From: Diogma glabrata
Taxonomy: Eukaryota > Arthropoda > Insecta > Diptera > Cylindrotomidae
Reading direction: 5' to 3'
DNA length: 64,000 bases
NCBI GenBank assembly: GCA_963693315.1
Contig: OY856188.1
Span: 197,302,379-197,366,378 of the forward strand
The notes under the pieces: model-generated
What the model saw: the letters and a program-made list of their open reading frames with translations, nothing else
Told to the model about the DNA's origin: nothing
The model's database searches: none
Shown: piece by piece, positions 13,201-23,845 of the stretch
How the letters are laid out: every line of letters starts with the position of its first letter
Numbering within the stretch: the stretch's first letter is position 1
Translations under genes and position numbers: made by a program

Positions 13201-13499
13201 TGATAAAATCAACACTAAAACTAACAAAATATATGACATAATAATAAAAAATAGCAGTTTAAATGGTATATAAGACATTAGTTTAAGCAAAGATTGTAAT
13301 AATAATTTAAGAACTGAGGATGACGTAAGTCGAAATCGATATTCATTAAAATAAAAAATCAAATTCAAATTGTTACTATAAGGAAATTTATATGATTATT
13401 AATAAAATAAAAAAAAATACAAAAAAAAAAATTTACATATTAAAAAAGTATATTTTTAAATATTGCATTTTAATGTATAATGCAGTATAATCCTTGGCT

Positions 13500-14160
13500 A
13501 GCTAACTTTGGTTACAGTCTGGGCCAGTTGTAAATGCCTAAACTGAACCAAGATTCAGTTTATTATGTTACGCATTATTTACTAGCCTAATGTAGTGTAA
13601 ACATGTGCAAGTCATTTTAAGCTTTTCTCTAATTTTATAAATGTTACTCTTTCAACAACTTCTTTCCACACATTTAAAGGAGGTCTGGAAAAAAAATTAG
13701 TTTGGTAGATCTAGCCCAAGTCTTATTTGCCAGACATGGCCCAAGGACATCAGTCCAAACTTGGCACAAACTTGGGCCGTTTGAAAATATTAAGTCTGGC
13801 CAAAAACCCCGAAAGCTGTTGCTTGGCGCAGGTCTGGCCCCTTAGCCTTTTATTACCCGTTTATTGTAGTGGAATTTCCTCATATATTGTAAATTTGTTG
13901 GATACAGTTCATCGTTGCACAAATGCTGAAATTATATAACAATTACAATAAATTTGTTTCAACAGTGAACCAAGCTTGGCCCAAAACTAAATATAGTAGT
14001 CAAAAGATACAATTTACATTTATTTATTTAAACCATTGGCTTAGTATGACAAAATGTATCAGACTAAGGCTTGACCATGCCTTGATAATCATTTCTTAGT
14101 TTTCCAAGCTTGGGCCAAGCTTGGCCCATTCTATAAGCCTTGGCATTTCTAACCTGGGTA
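13500..14160. repeat. Satellite-like repeat rich in GGCCCAA / TTGGGCC
   Basis: The motif TTGGCCC or its complement recurs irregularly (near 13740, 13770, 13975, 14112, 14120), including the perfect palindrome GGGCCAAGCTTGGCCC around 14113-14128. It ends with CCTGGGTA, the inverse of TACCCAGG at 11262 and 11444. I infer that 11262-14160 was one repeat block before the Penelope insertion. No coding content. Confidence 0.5.
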
Positions 14161-14712
14161 GCTTACGTCCGTGCGTCATATACTAGTTTTTATTCGCCGC
14201 AAGCAAAATTTTCAAAAAAAATTTAATTCTAAATTAAAATTATAAATTTGCATAAATTTTGAAATAAAAATATGTGGAACAAGTAACCTTTGACAAAATA
14301 TTTGTGATTTTTTCCAAATTGTTGTATAACTATGATAACAAATAATTTAATTGGATAATAAAATTTTGAAGTTAAGGGTTGTTTTGATAAAAATTTCTAT
14401 TTTTTATAGAATGTAAACAAATACAAATGTTTTTTACTTTTTTGGACGTAGCCATGACAACAAAATATATGGTTAAAAAGTTACGCTTTAAGGCCACAAA
14501 TCACAGTAATACAGTAAAACTTTAATATGTACATAGGCGAATAAAAACGAAATTTTTAAAATTTCTATTTTCTCTTCAAATTTCAATTTAGTTTATGCTT
14601 TGCTTGCGGAGTGGATAGACGTATTATTTTAGATTTAATTTATTTCAGGCTTAAAAATATATTTGTTTTAAAATTTCAGCTGTGTTTAAATTCATTTTTC
14701 ACTTTCTTTTTG
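14161..14712. other. AT-rich DNA, no gene seen
   Basis: A weak inverted relationship exists between TTTTTATTCGCCGCAAGC near 14185 and GCTTGCGGA near 14602. No coding frame is supported. Confidence 0.4.
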
Positions 14713-15229
14713 ATGTTGAGAGCGTGGAAAAACCTTGTAAGACAGCCCTAGATATTGGAATAGAATTACGTTGTCGTTTTTTGTGGAAAAACAGAGTTCG
14801 CTATTGTTATCACGTCGCCATCTAGCAGATCTAAAGGTTTTCATGTCTTTCGCATCATATACCAGGAAGATGTTGTTATCATCCGCCCAGTCAGTCAGTT
14901 GTATGCCATTGGGATTGTTGTTTGAGTAGGACCACTGGGTGTGATGGCTATTGAAGTCACCAGTATATTATATTGCTGGGTGGTGAAATAATGGTAGAGT
15001 AGCAGCTGGCCATTCTTGTATTAGGCGGCTTGTATACGTTTACAATCTTCATGTCCGATATATCAACAACAATAAGATGAATATCGTTGTCCGTCTGTGT
15101 AAGTACATGGGTGCCGTTTATATTTCTAACTTAACATACGTGGCAGATCCATATGCTTGATGTTAAATAGCACTGATTAATTTGTAACCAACAATGTTTC
15201 CTCTAGAGGTAAGTTGCGCTTCGTCTGCT
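14713..15229 (-). pseudogene. Non-LTR retrotransposon endonuclease domain, distal part
   Basis: Reading the minus strand in shifting frames gives an APE-type endonuclease: DEAQLTSRGNIVGYKL next to 15229, IVNVYKPPNTR, then DFNSHHTQW with the catalytic Asp and Asn of the GDFNxHH motif, and LTDWADDNNIFLVYDA. Frameshifts and at least one stop are present. Its N-terminal half lies at 25602-25776 on the same strand; the two are separated by the composite insertion 15234-25597. Homology stops near 14713. Confidence 0.75.
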
Positions 15230-15413
15230 GCATAGTGAAAAACACGTGAAATCAGCAAGGTCTGGAAATGAGGTTTTAATTTTGTATATTTAGGTATTGG
15301 AATTCGTTGACATCAATAAAAAAAAATTTATGCGTTTTTATTCTTGTATTTTTTTAACCCTGTCTTAAGATACAGGGTGTTGAAAAATCGAGAAATTTCT
15401 CGACCCTGGTGTA

Positions 15414-16705
15414 ACAGGTCGTTCAATAAGTCCGTAGGATAAGTAAGAAAAAAACAACATTTTGACAAAACTCGATTTTTTTATTCAACATAGTTGCCTT
15501 CGAGGGCGATACAACGAGTATAGCGATTTTCCAACTTTTCTATACCACTTTTATAGTACGATTTCTCTTTCTCGTCAAAATAGGCCTCAGTTTCAGCGAT
15601 TACTTCATCATTGGACTTAAATTTCTTTCCAGCAAGCATTCTCTTGAGATCTGAAAACAGGAAAAAGTCGCTGGGGGCTAAATCTGGAGAATATGGTGGG
15701 TGAGTAAGCAATTCAAAGCCCAATTCATTCAATTTTGCCATCGTTTTCATCGATCTGTGACACGGTGCATTATCTTGGTGAAACAACACTTTTTTCTTTT
15801 GCAAATGTGGCCGTTTCTTTGCGATTTCAGCCTTCAATCGATCCAAAAGTTCACAGTAATACTCGATGTTGATGGTGGTTCCTTTTTGGAGATAGTCGAT
15901 GAATATTATTCCGTTCGTATCCCAAAATACAGACGCCATCACCTTACCGGCCGACTGTTGCGTCTTTGCTCGCTTTGGATTCGGTTCGTCGACTGCTGTC
16001 CACTCAGCTGACTGTCTTTTGGATTCTGGTGTGTAATTGTGAAGCCATGTCTCATCCATTGTCACATATCTACGATAGAATTTCCTTCTATTGCGGTTTA
16101 ACAGTGCCAAAGACTCCTCCGAAGCATCGATTCGTTGTTGTTTTTGGTCGACTGTGAGCTCACGCGGCACCCAATTTGCACAGAGCTTTCGCATACCCAA
16201 ATGTTCATGTAAAATGGTAAAAACACTACCATCTGCTACCTTTACAATGTCAGCTATTTCGTGCACCTTCAATTTGCAATCGTTCATAACCAATTTGTGG
16301 ATTTTTTTTATGTTTTCTGGAATAACAGCCTCATTTGGGCGTCCACTGCGCTCTGCATCTTTTGTGCTGGTACGACCATATTTAAATTCAGCCATCCACT
16401 TCTCTACCATTTGTCTCGATGGAGCAGAGTTTGGATAATGTTTATCAAGCCATTGTTTGGTTTCCACTGTATTTTTTTTCATCAAAAAGCAATGCTTTAT
16501 TAAAATTCGAAATTCGCTTTTTTCCATTTTTTTTCAAAAACAAAAGTTGCTTCACACAAAATGCTATAACTCACGAATAAATAGTCAGATTGCTGTCAAA
16601 TTTATACACGTATCGTTTGAAGGTTAGTACTAAATAAAAATCATATGGAAAAAATTCTAGTAACGCGATCTATGTGTCATCCTACGGACTTATTGAATGA
16701 CCTAG
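15414..16705 (-). mobile_element. Complete mariner element (irritans type)
   Basis: Terminal inverted repeats are ACAGGTCGTTCAATAAGTCC at the left and, in inverse, CTAGGTCATTCAATAAGTCC at the right, continuing into CGTAGGAT. TA flanks both sides (15412-15413 and 16706-16707). The other arm of the host transposon (around 25430) has the uninterrupted site with a single TA, which fixes the boundaries. At 1292 bp with an intact ORF the copy looks young. Confidence 0.95.
15481..16527 (-). CDS. Mariner transposase, intact, 348 aa
   Basis: DD34D transposase that cuts and pastes the surrounding mariner at TA sites by binding its ~28 bp inverted repeats. Residues 1-115 form the paired helix-turn-helix DNA-binding region, followed by the linker motif WVPREL (119-124). 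The catalytic triad is D158 (TMDETW), D252 (FHQDNAPCH) and D287 (YSPDLAPSDFF), giving the 34-residue spacing diagnostic of mariner. The length matches the ~345-350 aa of the family, the ATG lies just inside the 3'-end repeat on this strand, and the C-terminus IALEGNYVE is typical of the irritans (Himar1-like) group. No stop or frameshift is seen, so the protein could be functional; activity is not proven. All other frames across this interval are shadows. Confidence 0.96.
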   Translation of the reverse strand: MEKSEFRILIKHCFLMKKNTVETKQWLDKHYPNSAPSRQMVEKWMAEFKYGRTSTKDAERSGRPNEAVIPENIKKIHKLVMNDCKLKVHEIADIVKVADGSVFTILHEHLGMRKLCANWVPRELTVDQKQQRIDASEESLALLNRNRRKFYRRYVTMDETWLHNYTPESKRQSAEWTAVDEPNPKRAKTQQSAGKVMASVFWDTNGIIFIDYLQKGTTINIEYYCELLDRLKAEIAKKRPHLQKKKVLFHQDNAPCHRSMKTMAKLNELGFELLTHPPYSPDLAPSDFFLFSDLKRMLAGKKFKSNDEVIAETEAYFDEKEKSYYKSGIEKLENRYTRCIALEGNYVE

Positions 16706-17118
16706 TATTGAAATGGCTCTACAGTCAAAACTACTGAACTAATTTTAATGTTATATAGCTCAAAATGTAGGCATTGAACAGAGCTAATCAAAATAATAAT
16801 TCACATCATATGACCTTGAACACTTTCTTTTAGAAAAATAACGGTAAAAAGTTCAAATTCGATTTTCTAGAAATGCGTATTTTTAAATTTTTGATTTTTT
16901 AATATGTGAAAGGTACTAAGGTTACTAACATTTTATAAAAAAATTCAGGAGAGGAAAATTTTTTGTTTTTTTTATTAATTTTATTGCAACACGCCTTAAA
17001 ATTTTTCCATAAAAAAAGTGGAGTTAAAAAATGAACAGTTTTGTTTGGATTTACATATATATGTTTTTATAATAAATTTTTAATTTTAACTCAAAATAAA
17101 TATTTTACACATTTTTTA

Positions 17119-17310
17119 TCATTTATTTAATTTTACATTACTAAATTCCGTAGAGTTAGAATAACGTCTAGCTAAGATTGATCCATCATTTGTAGGAATG
17201 TATGAGTGATATCCTCGTGTTCCAGGAATTGTTTTTAAATTGGCGTATCTATCAGCTAGTTGATTTCGTTTTTCAATGTAACCTGCCTCCATTACATAGA
17301 AAAAATGCAT
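17119..17310 (-). CDS. Conserved ORF end in the left inverted repeat, function unknown
   Basis: A 63-codon frame ends RRYSNSTEFSNVKLNK and contains KRNQLADRYANLK and GTRGYHSYIPTNDG. The same C-terminal ~50 residues are encoded in the right arm at about 24861-25012 with three residue changes. The upstream parts differ between the arms, so the repeat boundary lies just before KRNQ. I do not recognise the family. It could be the last exon of the transposon's own protein, duplicated into both inverted repeats, or captured host sequence. Confidence 0.45.
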   Translation of the reverse strand: MHFFYVMEAGYIEKRNQLADRYANLKTIPGTRGYHSYIPTNDGSILARRYSNSTEFSNVKLNK

Positions 17311-17498
17311 GTTATCTTGAAAATTGCCTGGAGCTGCTACGCAGTTATAGAACTAAAGAGGGGTTGATATAACTTTGTCGTATTCTTTCTTAAGATTCGC
17401 TCTAGCTGCTTTTCTTTTTACTGTTCCTCCAATTCCATCACATCAGAACTGCTCTAACCAGGTAACGAGGAGTGTAGGTAACGAGAGTGTACAACAGG

Positions 17499-17838
17499 TG
17501 TTGTGTAGCACAACATTATGCTATGCAACGGAATATATAAATAAACCTTTATCTTTCTAATTAACCTGAAGTTATAAATACATTTAAATACATTTTTAGT
17601 ACATAAATTATTATTGTACTAATTAGATATTTAAGGAGAATTTCAATTGAAAAACATTCAGAATTGATCTGATGATCAAATAATAAACATCTAAAAATAA
17701 ATATTTTATTTAATTTTGTAAATAATTAAAGTGTTTTAAAATAAAAGAAACAAAGAAGTTTTTTTATAATAAATGTTATTATTCGTTTTGTGAAATTATG
17801 GTTCTTTTGTGTTTTGTGAACGACGACCACCCACAACA
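17499..17838 (+). repeat. 5' LTR of the gypsy element
   Basis: 340 bp, starting TGTTGTGTAGCACAACATTA and ending ACCACCCACAACA, no difference from the 3' LTR seen by eye. An AATATATAAATAAACC stretch near 17529 could serve as TATA box and as AATAAA polyadenylation signal. The left flank ends in CAGG. Confidence 0.97.
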
Positions 17839-17839
17839 C

Positions 17840-17851
17840 TGGTGACAGCGG
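17840..17851 (+). other. Putative primer-binding site
   Basis: TGGTGACAGCGG begins two bases after the 5' LTR, where Ty3/gypsy elements carry the site complementary to a tRNA 3' end (TGG matches the CCA tail). I cannot assign the tRNA with certainty. Confidence 0.65.
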
Positions 17852-18837
17852 AAAAACGCTATAAAAATAGTTAAAACAAATGTTTAAACTAAAAATGCAA
17901 TTATATAGTGAAAAAAAACTAAAAACAATCTCTGTGTAAATTAAATTAAAAAAAAATTTAAATAATGTACGTATTCTTAATAAACGTACATATTTCATAA
18001 TTGAACTCAGTATGACGAAAAACGTTTCTAAATTTTACCGAAATAATATGAACAGTTAAACTTAAAACCTAAATGAAATTATTTAGTGGTTAAAATAATA
18101 ATTAAGAACCATTTATTCTACTACAAACATTCTTAAATACAACAAATAAATCAAATTTTGAAAACGCTGATTTTCAATACAAAATAATCCAAATAAATTT
18201 CAAAATTATAAAATATAATTCTTTATTTTGCAATCACAAACATTAAACATATTTGATCAAACGGTCGTGTTAAAATATAAATTGTGATTCCTAATTATAA
18301 TTATCTAAACTAAGTGAAAAAACTATTGAAAAATAAAATTTGTTAATTACAAAATTTGTTAATAAAAATAAAATCTATTACTATGATTTTAATTACTATG
18401 ATAATGTGCTGTAAATATTAAATAATGAGATCAACAGTAAATTAAATAAAAAATTCAGCCAAACAAAACTAAAATAATCATCTACATTGATAAAAGTCAC
18501 TCAACAATCAAATTATGTACCAAGGAAAACCAAGGATAAATAAACGGATAATTACGTCATCATTAAATTAAAATAAAACAAGTAAGAAACAACAGCCAAT
18601 AAATAAATTTTGATTTATGTTAAAAAAAAGAGTAGAAATTATATTAAACAATTTTTCATAAATTTTTTATTCAATTAAATATTTTTCTCATAATTAGATA
18701 TATATTTTTGTTTAGATTTGTTTTTCTCCTATATATAATATAACGGTCACAGTTTTAAACAATTAAAGTCAGTGATTATTGACTTTGTTCAATTATAATG
18801 TTTTTTCTTTCGATTTTATGAACATTTTTAAAATTAA
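17852..18837 (+). other. Gypsy 5' untranslated leader
   Basis: About 1 kb of AT-rich sequence without long frames lies between the primer site and gag. Long leaders are usual in this group. No splice donor or packaging motif was identified. Confidence 0.6.
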
Positions 18838-19911
18838 TTGTTTTTCCAAATGTCTGATGACAAAAACAACCAATCTGACAATTTATTAAAACTAAGAAGT
18901 GGAAATACTATTAAAAAAGCATCAAACTTCGATTTTTCTTTAAACGTTGAAAGAAAAGAAACGGCAGAAGTAAACGAACAACATTTTCCAAATATGACAA
19001 ATTTAAACATATCGGAAACTTTAAAACTTATTTCTCCATTTGATGGAACTCCTTCCCAACTTCATCAATTTATTCAATGTAGTAATTTAGTGTTTGATGA
19101 ACTACATATTAATCAACATAAAAAATTTTTACAATTAATGAAAAAGTTATTAGTTGGTATTGCATACGATGAAACCGTTAAACATTTAGAATATGATAGT
19201 TGGACGGATCTAAAAAACGATTTCATAAGCAGGTTCACAGAAATTAGATCCAAACTTGAAATTTTACATGAATTAAATACAATTAAACAAAAACATAATG
19301 AAACGGTTAAATCATATGGTAGTAGAATACAGATTCTTTTAGCACAATTAAATGAATTGTGTATTGTGGAAGCAGGTAAAGATTCGAAGAAAACTGTTGA
19401 ACTGTTGAACGGTCAAACAGCATTAATCGCTTTTCAAGAAGGATTAAACTCCAATATTCGAATGTTAGTCAAATCAATCAATTGTAAAACGCTTAAGGAA
19501 TCTATATCTAAAGCTTGCGAAGAAGAATCACTTTACAACCGACATTATAATTTAGCTTTGGTAAAATGCCAACTTTGTGAAAAACTTGGCCATTTAGCGA
19601 ATAATTGTTATAAATTAAAACTTGTGCAAGCGTCTTTTGAAAAAAGAACATCACATTCTGTTTTAGAAAATTCTGATAGACCTAAATCAATTCGCAATTT
19701 CAATATAAATTGTGCATACTGTAAAAAATCGGGTCATCATATAAACAACTGTTTTAAAAGAAAAAATGCTGAGATTCAAAAAAATAATATTGCACAAACC
19801 AATTCTCCGTCTTTAAATAAAATAGAGTTAGTTAAAACGGGTGATTCAAAAAACCTAATGGGGCTCAACCAGTCTACGTCGATGAAAGCTGTGCGAGCCA
19901 AATTTCTTTAA
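18838..19911 (+). CDS. Gag polyprotein, 357 aa
   Basis: Gag forms the particle that packages element RNA. The N-terminal two thirds is hydrophilic and contains a retrotransposon-gag-like helical region (about residues 60-230, with FDGTPSQLHQFIQ near 78). Two CCHC zinc knuckles follow: C244, C247, H252, C257 and C292, C295, H300, C305, both with C-x2-C-x4-H-x4-C spacing. The frame is intact. The ATG at 18838 opens the frame; a second ATG five codons on (MSDDK) has a better start-like context and may be the true start. The protease frame overlaps its end in the -1 frame through the heptamer at 19848. Confidence 0.93.
   Translation: MFFQMSDDKNNQSDNLLKLRSGNTIKKASNFDFSLNVERKETAEVNEQHFPNMTNLNISETLKLISPFDGTPSQLHQFIQCSNLVFDELHINQHKKFLQLMKKLLVGIAYDETVKHLEYDSWTDLKNDFISRFTEIRSKLEILHELNTIKQKHNETVKSYGSRIQILLAQLNELCIVEAGKDSKKTVELLNGQTALIAFQEGLNSNIRMLVKSINCKTLKESISKACEEESLYNRHYNLALVKCQLCEKLGHLANNCYKLKLVQASFEKRTSHSVLENSDRPKSIRNFNINCAYCKKSGHHINNCFKRKNAEIQKNNIAQTNSPSLNKIELVKTGDSKNLMGLNQSTSMKAVRAKFL
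19848..19854 (+). promoter_or_regulatory. Probable -1 ribosomal slippery site (A AAA AAC)
   Basis: In the gag frame the codons are TCA AAA AAC, so the heptamer is A AAA AAC with the zero frame placed as required for simultaneous -1 slippage. The protease/pol frame is exactly -1 relative to gag and is open from 19845 onward, with stops just upstream at 19842. That window places the shift here. I did not fold the downstream sequence to look for a stimulatory structure. Confidence 0.75.
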
Positions 19912-20474
19912 TTTCTTCAAGTTTGACAATTTTTCATACTTTTTCAAAATACCTGATGACTTGGTTTTCATTTTTGACACATGACTTATTTCTAGGTAAG
20001 ACTTCTTATATGCTGAAACTGAATTTTTTATATATTTTACCAATTATTATGGTTTTTTTTATATTTGGTTTTCAAGTTTTTTCTGTTTTACCTTCTTTTG
20101 TCATGGTTTTAATATTATTAATAATAATAATTTTTTTGAAAACTCGGGGAATCAGTTTTTCAATTTTTAATTTTTTTTTGAATAAATTAGGATCAAAAAG
20201 ATTTTACACATTAATAGCATTAAATAATCTCGACATCGTTCCAATCAAAACAAACTTGCAACCCGATCGCGAATTAAATTTTTTACTTGATACAGGTGCA
20301 AGTATTAGTATTATTAAAAAAGGATCAATTAATGGCGAAGTTTTATGCTACCCTGATGAAAAATGTAAAATCACAGGTATCTCCTCAAATCCTTTTTGGA
20401 CATTAGCTAAATGTTATGGAGAAATTATACTTGATGTTGACCACAAGATTTCTGACATTTCAGTTAGTAGATAA
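19855..20474 (+). pseudogene. Pro-pol, aspartic protease segment
   Basis: The -1 frame runs from the slippery site to 20474. A strongly hydrophobic stretch of about 80 residues (about 20010-20170) precedes the protease, which is unusual for a gypsy pol. The protease active site is LLDTGASIS with DTGA at 20289-20300. The frame then breaks at about 20458, where one extra base (within a TTT run) puts the rest of pol in the next frame. Retropepsin processes Gag-Pol; in this copy readthrough into the reverse transcriptase is blocked. Confidence 0.85.
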
Positions 20475-21927
20475 TAATTTTCCAATTTCTTGTGATGGCA
20501 TATTGGGAAAAGATTTCCTTGAACAAAATCGTTGCATTATTGATTATGCACAAAATTTTTTAACAGTATCTTGTAAAACAAAAAACTTTAAGTTTGTTTT
20601 AAAACAGAATACTCAATTGCCACAAAAATCTATTGCTGGTCGCACAGAAAAAGTGGTCGGACTAGTTTTCCCTGGTATTAATGATGGGGAATATTTTTGT
20701 AACACCAATAAATCCTCTGAATCTTTATATTTAGCCAACTCATTAATAAAAATAAATAATCAAATTGGTTATACCTCGATATTAAATTCAGGAGATGATG
20801 AATTAATTTTAGAAGATATAGATATAGTTTTGGAGCCATTGGACAATTTCAACATATACAATTTTTCCCATAAATGGGACAACACTTTAACAAATAGGTT
20901 GAATACTATCGAATCTACAATTTTAAAAGAAAACATGAATGATGAAGAATATTTATCTATGATCAACATATGTAAGGAGTATAACGACATTTTCCTACTT
21001 GATGGTGATAAATTGTCGACAACTAATGCTATTTCTCATTCAATTCCGATTCATCAAGATATTAAACCAATATACAAGAGGCAATATAGGTTACCAGAGT
21101 CAGTTAAACCTGAAATTGATAAACAGATAGACCAAATGTTGAGCGATGGAATAATAGAGCCATCTAATTCTCCATGGAATTTTCCATTATTAATAATCCC
21201 AAAAAAATCGGATGATCTGAATAAACAAAAATGGCGTATTGTTATTGATTTCAGAAAGCTTAACGAAGCAACGACAAATGATGTATTCCCATTACCTAAT
21301 ATTATTGATATACTGGATCAATTAGGGAACTCAACATACTTTTCATCAATAGACATGGCAAATGGTTACCATCAAGTTCCACTCGATCCAAAGGATAAAC
21401 CAAAAACAGCGTTCAGTACTCAAAAAGGTCATTACCAATATTTAAGAATGCCACAAGGACTAAAAGGGGCACCTGCGACGTTTCAACGTCTCATGAATAA
21501 TGTTCTGACAGGTTTGAATGGAATCAAGTGTTTGGTTTACCTCGACGATATTATTATTTATGGAAGAAATCTAAAGGATCATAATAATAAATTGATAGAA
21601 GTTTTTAACAATCTCCGGTTATATAACCTAAAACTAAATTTGAGTAAATGCCATTTTCTAAAAAAAGAAATCAGTTTCCTTGGCCATGTAGTTTCCAATT
21701 ACGGCATTCGGCCCGATCCGAAAAAAATTGAAGTTGTAGTTAATTATCCTGTTCCGAAAACTGCAAAAGATATTAAATCATTTATTGGCTTTGCGGGTTA
21801 TTATAGGCGGTTTATTCCCAATTTTTCTCATATTGTGTCGCCACTTTTACGATTGTTAAAAAAAATTCTACTTTCAAATGGGATGCATTTTGTGACCAAG
21901 CTTTCGAAGAACTTCGCAAACTTTTAA
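20416..21927 (+). pseudogene. Pol, protease end plus reverse transcriptase segment
   Basis: The frame starts with the protease tail (GILGKDFLEQNRCIIDY) and continues through the reverse transcriptase: VIDFRKLNEAT, SIDMANGYHQVPLD, RMPQGLKGAPATFQRLM and the catalytic YLDDIIIYG with YLDD at 21538-21549, then FLGHVVS. It ends in the connection region near 21868, where an A8 run appears one base short and the frame runs to a premature stop at 21927. All RT catalytic residues are present. Confidence 0.9.
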
Positions 21928-21941
21928 TTTCATCACCCATC

Positions 21942-23522
21942 TTGCAGTACCCTAACTATGAAAAAGAATTTCACATTACTTGTGATGCAAGTAATTTGGC
22001 TTTAGGCGCATTTTTATCTCAACTTAACAATAATATAGATCTACCCATAGCTTATGCAAGTCGAACACTTAATTCAGCAGAAAAAAATTATGCTACAGTT
22101 GAAAAAGAGCTATTAGCGATTGTTTGGGGAATCGAACAGTTCCGCCCATATGTTTTTGGCAGACACTTTATTATAATAACTGATCACAAGCCACTAAAGT
22201 GGCTGTGGAATATTAAAAACCCTTCATCACGGTTAACACGTTGGCGATTAAAGTTGGAATCATATGATTTTGAGGTACGTCACACTCCTGGTAAAACAAA
22301 TAATGTTGCAGATGCACTCAGTCGCATTTCATTGGACACTGATAAGAACATAAATGTTGTAACTCGTGCTCAAGCTAAGAATGAAGATAAAATGATCGAT
22401 ATATCTGTGTCGAATGACGAAATAAACGAAGATTTGCAAAATAATTCAAATATTGTAGAGATTACTTCAGAAACCGATATAAATTCAGCTATTTCTCAAT
22501 TCCATGATGGACCATTTGGTGGACATCAAGGAATAAATCGTACCTACAACCGCATGAAGTGCTATTTCAATTTTAAAAATATGTTTAACCGAATCAAAGA
22601 TTATATTAATTCATGTAAAAGTTGCCAGATAAATAAAGTTTCCAAAAATACTAAAATGCCAATGGTCATTACCGACACTTCATCACAACCATTTGAACGA
22701 GTTGCATTAGACATTGTAGGACCAATAAGCCCCGTTACTGTAAATGGTAATTCTTATATACTAACGATGCAAGACGATTTGACAAAGTATAGTATCGCAA
22801 TACCACTACCGAATCAAGAGGCCGAAACCGTCGCTCGTGCATTCGTTGAACAATTTATTTGTGTTTACGGTGCACCGACATCGATACTGACAGATCAAGG
22901 TAGTAATTTTTTAAGCAAACTATTTACAAATGTTACACGCCTTTTCAAAATCAATAAAATGAAAACATCTCCATATCATCCACAAACGAATGGAGCCCTG
23001 GAAAAAAGTCATTTAAATCTTGCAAATTATCTACGAAATTACACAAATTTAGATAAAAACGATTGGGATAATTGGATTCCATATGCTATGTTTTGTTATA
23101 ATAGTACACCACATAGTGTTACTAAATTTATGCCTTATGAATTATTATTTGGTCATAAACCTATCATTCCATCATCATTTCTAAAAACCATTCAACCACT
23201 ATATAATTATGATGATTACATTAAACAATTAAACTTTAAAATGCAAAACTCTTTTGACATAGCGAAATCTAATATAGTTAATTCTAAAGAACGATCTAAA
23301 ATTTTATATGATAATTCTATCAACCCTACGAAATTTATTCAAGGTGAATTAGTTTTATTAAAAAATGAAAATCGTAAAGGAAAACTTTCTCCATTGTGGT
23401 TAGGACCTTATAAAATTAATGAAATCTTAACAGAAGAAAATTCAATAATTGAGATTGGAAAAACATTAAAAACAGTTCATAACAATCGATTGAAAAAATT
23501 TAAAAACGAATTCGATATTTAA
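21942..23522 (+). pseudogene. Pol, RNase H and integrase segment
   Basis: RNase H is recognisable from FHITCDASNLALGAFLSQ, ERELLAIVWGIEQFR-type sequence, ITDHKPLKWL and VADALSR. Integrase follows: the zinc-binding H-H-C-C region (FGGHQGINRTY to SCKSCQ), the core with ALDIVGPI (first Asp), LTDQGSNFLS (second Asp) and TNGALEKSHLN (Glu), then MPYELLFGHKP and a C-terminal GPYKI module. The DDE triad is intact. The frame is displaced from the RT segment by the one-base break at about 21868. The stop at 23520-23522 is followed by ~330 bp of AT-rich DNA and the polypurine tract, leaving no room for env. Confidence 0.92.
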
Positions 23523-23845
23523 ATATGTACAGAAATAAAAAAAAACAAATTTGTACAAATTTATATAATAAATATATGTATAAGAACTTTGTATTATATT
23601 TTTTTTCAAAATAAAAAAAATTTATAATTGTCTTATAATTTAGTTAAAATTCATATAAGAAATATATTACTATTTTGAATTATTAAAAGTTTATTCTAGT
23701 TTAAAAAAAAAAAAAAATTTCATTTAAAACAATATTGATTAAAATAAATTTGAAATAATTTTTATAAAATGAAATTAAACTTTAATAGTTCTAGTTATAT
23801 ATATAATTTTTCTATTTCTATATAATCTATTTATATTAATCTTAT

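Larger units (their letters stand above)
11692..13480 (-). mobile_element. Penelope-like retroelement with inverted terminal arms
   Basis: Penelope-like elements encode a reverse transcriptase fused to a GIY-YIG endonuclease and often carry terminal repeats in direct or inverted order. On the minus strand 12744-12514 encodes the RT C-terminal region, with RKPIQTDQTI and HHPFQHKLAAYNHMINRL. Downstream on the same strand the GIY-YIG core YKIACDDCSKFYIGQT appears at about 12275-12228. The right arm (about 12857-13480, plus strand) repeats the GIY-YIG part and the terminal region as an inverted copy of about 11692-12357. Both copies of the endonuclease core are followed by a frameshift just after IGQTG. 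The RT catalytic core is absent, so the copy is 5'-truncated and dead. Confidence 0.85.

Noticed and set aside
11973..13368. Hydrophobic Leu/Phe/Ile-rich frames (plus strand left arm, minus strand right arm)
   Set aside because: They are the antisense of the AT-rich Penelope GIY-YIG and 3' region and are duplicated only because the arms are inverted copies.
15700..16503. Plus-strand frames of 60-115 codons
   Set aside because: They overlap the mariner transposase on the opposite strand and have no motif of their own.
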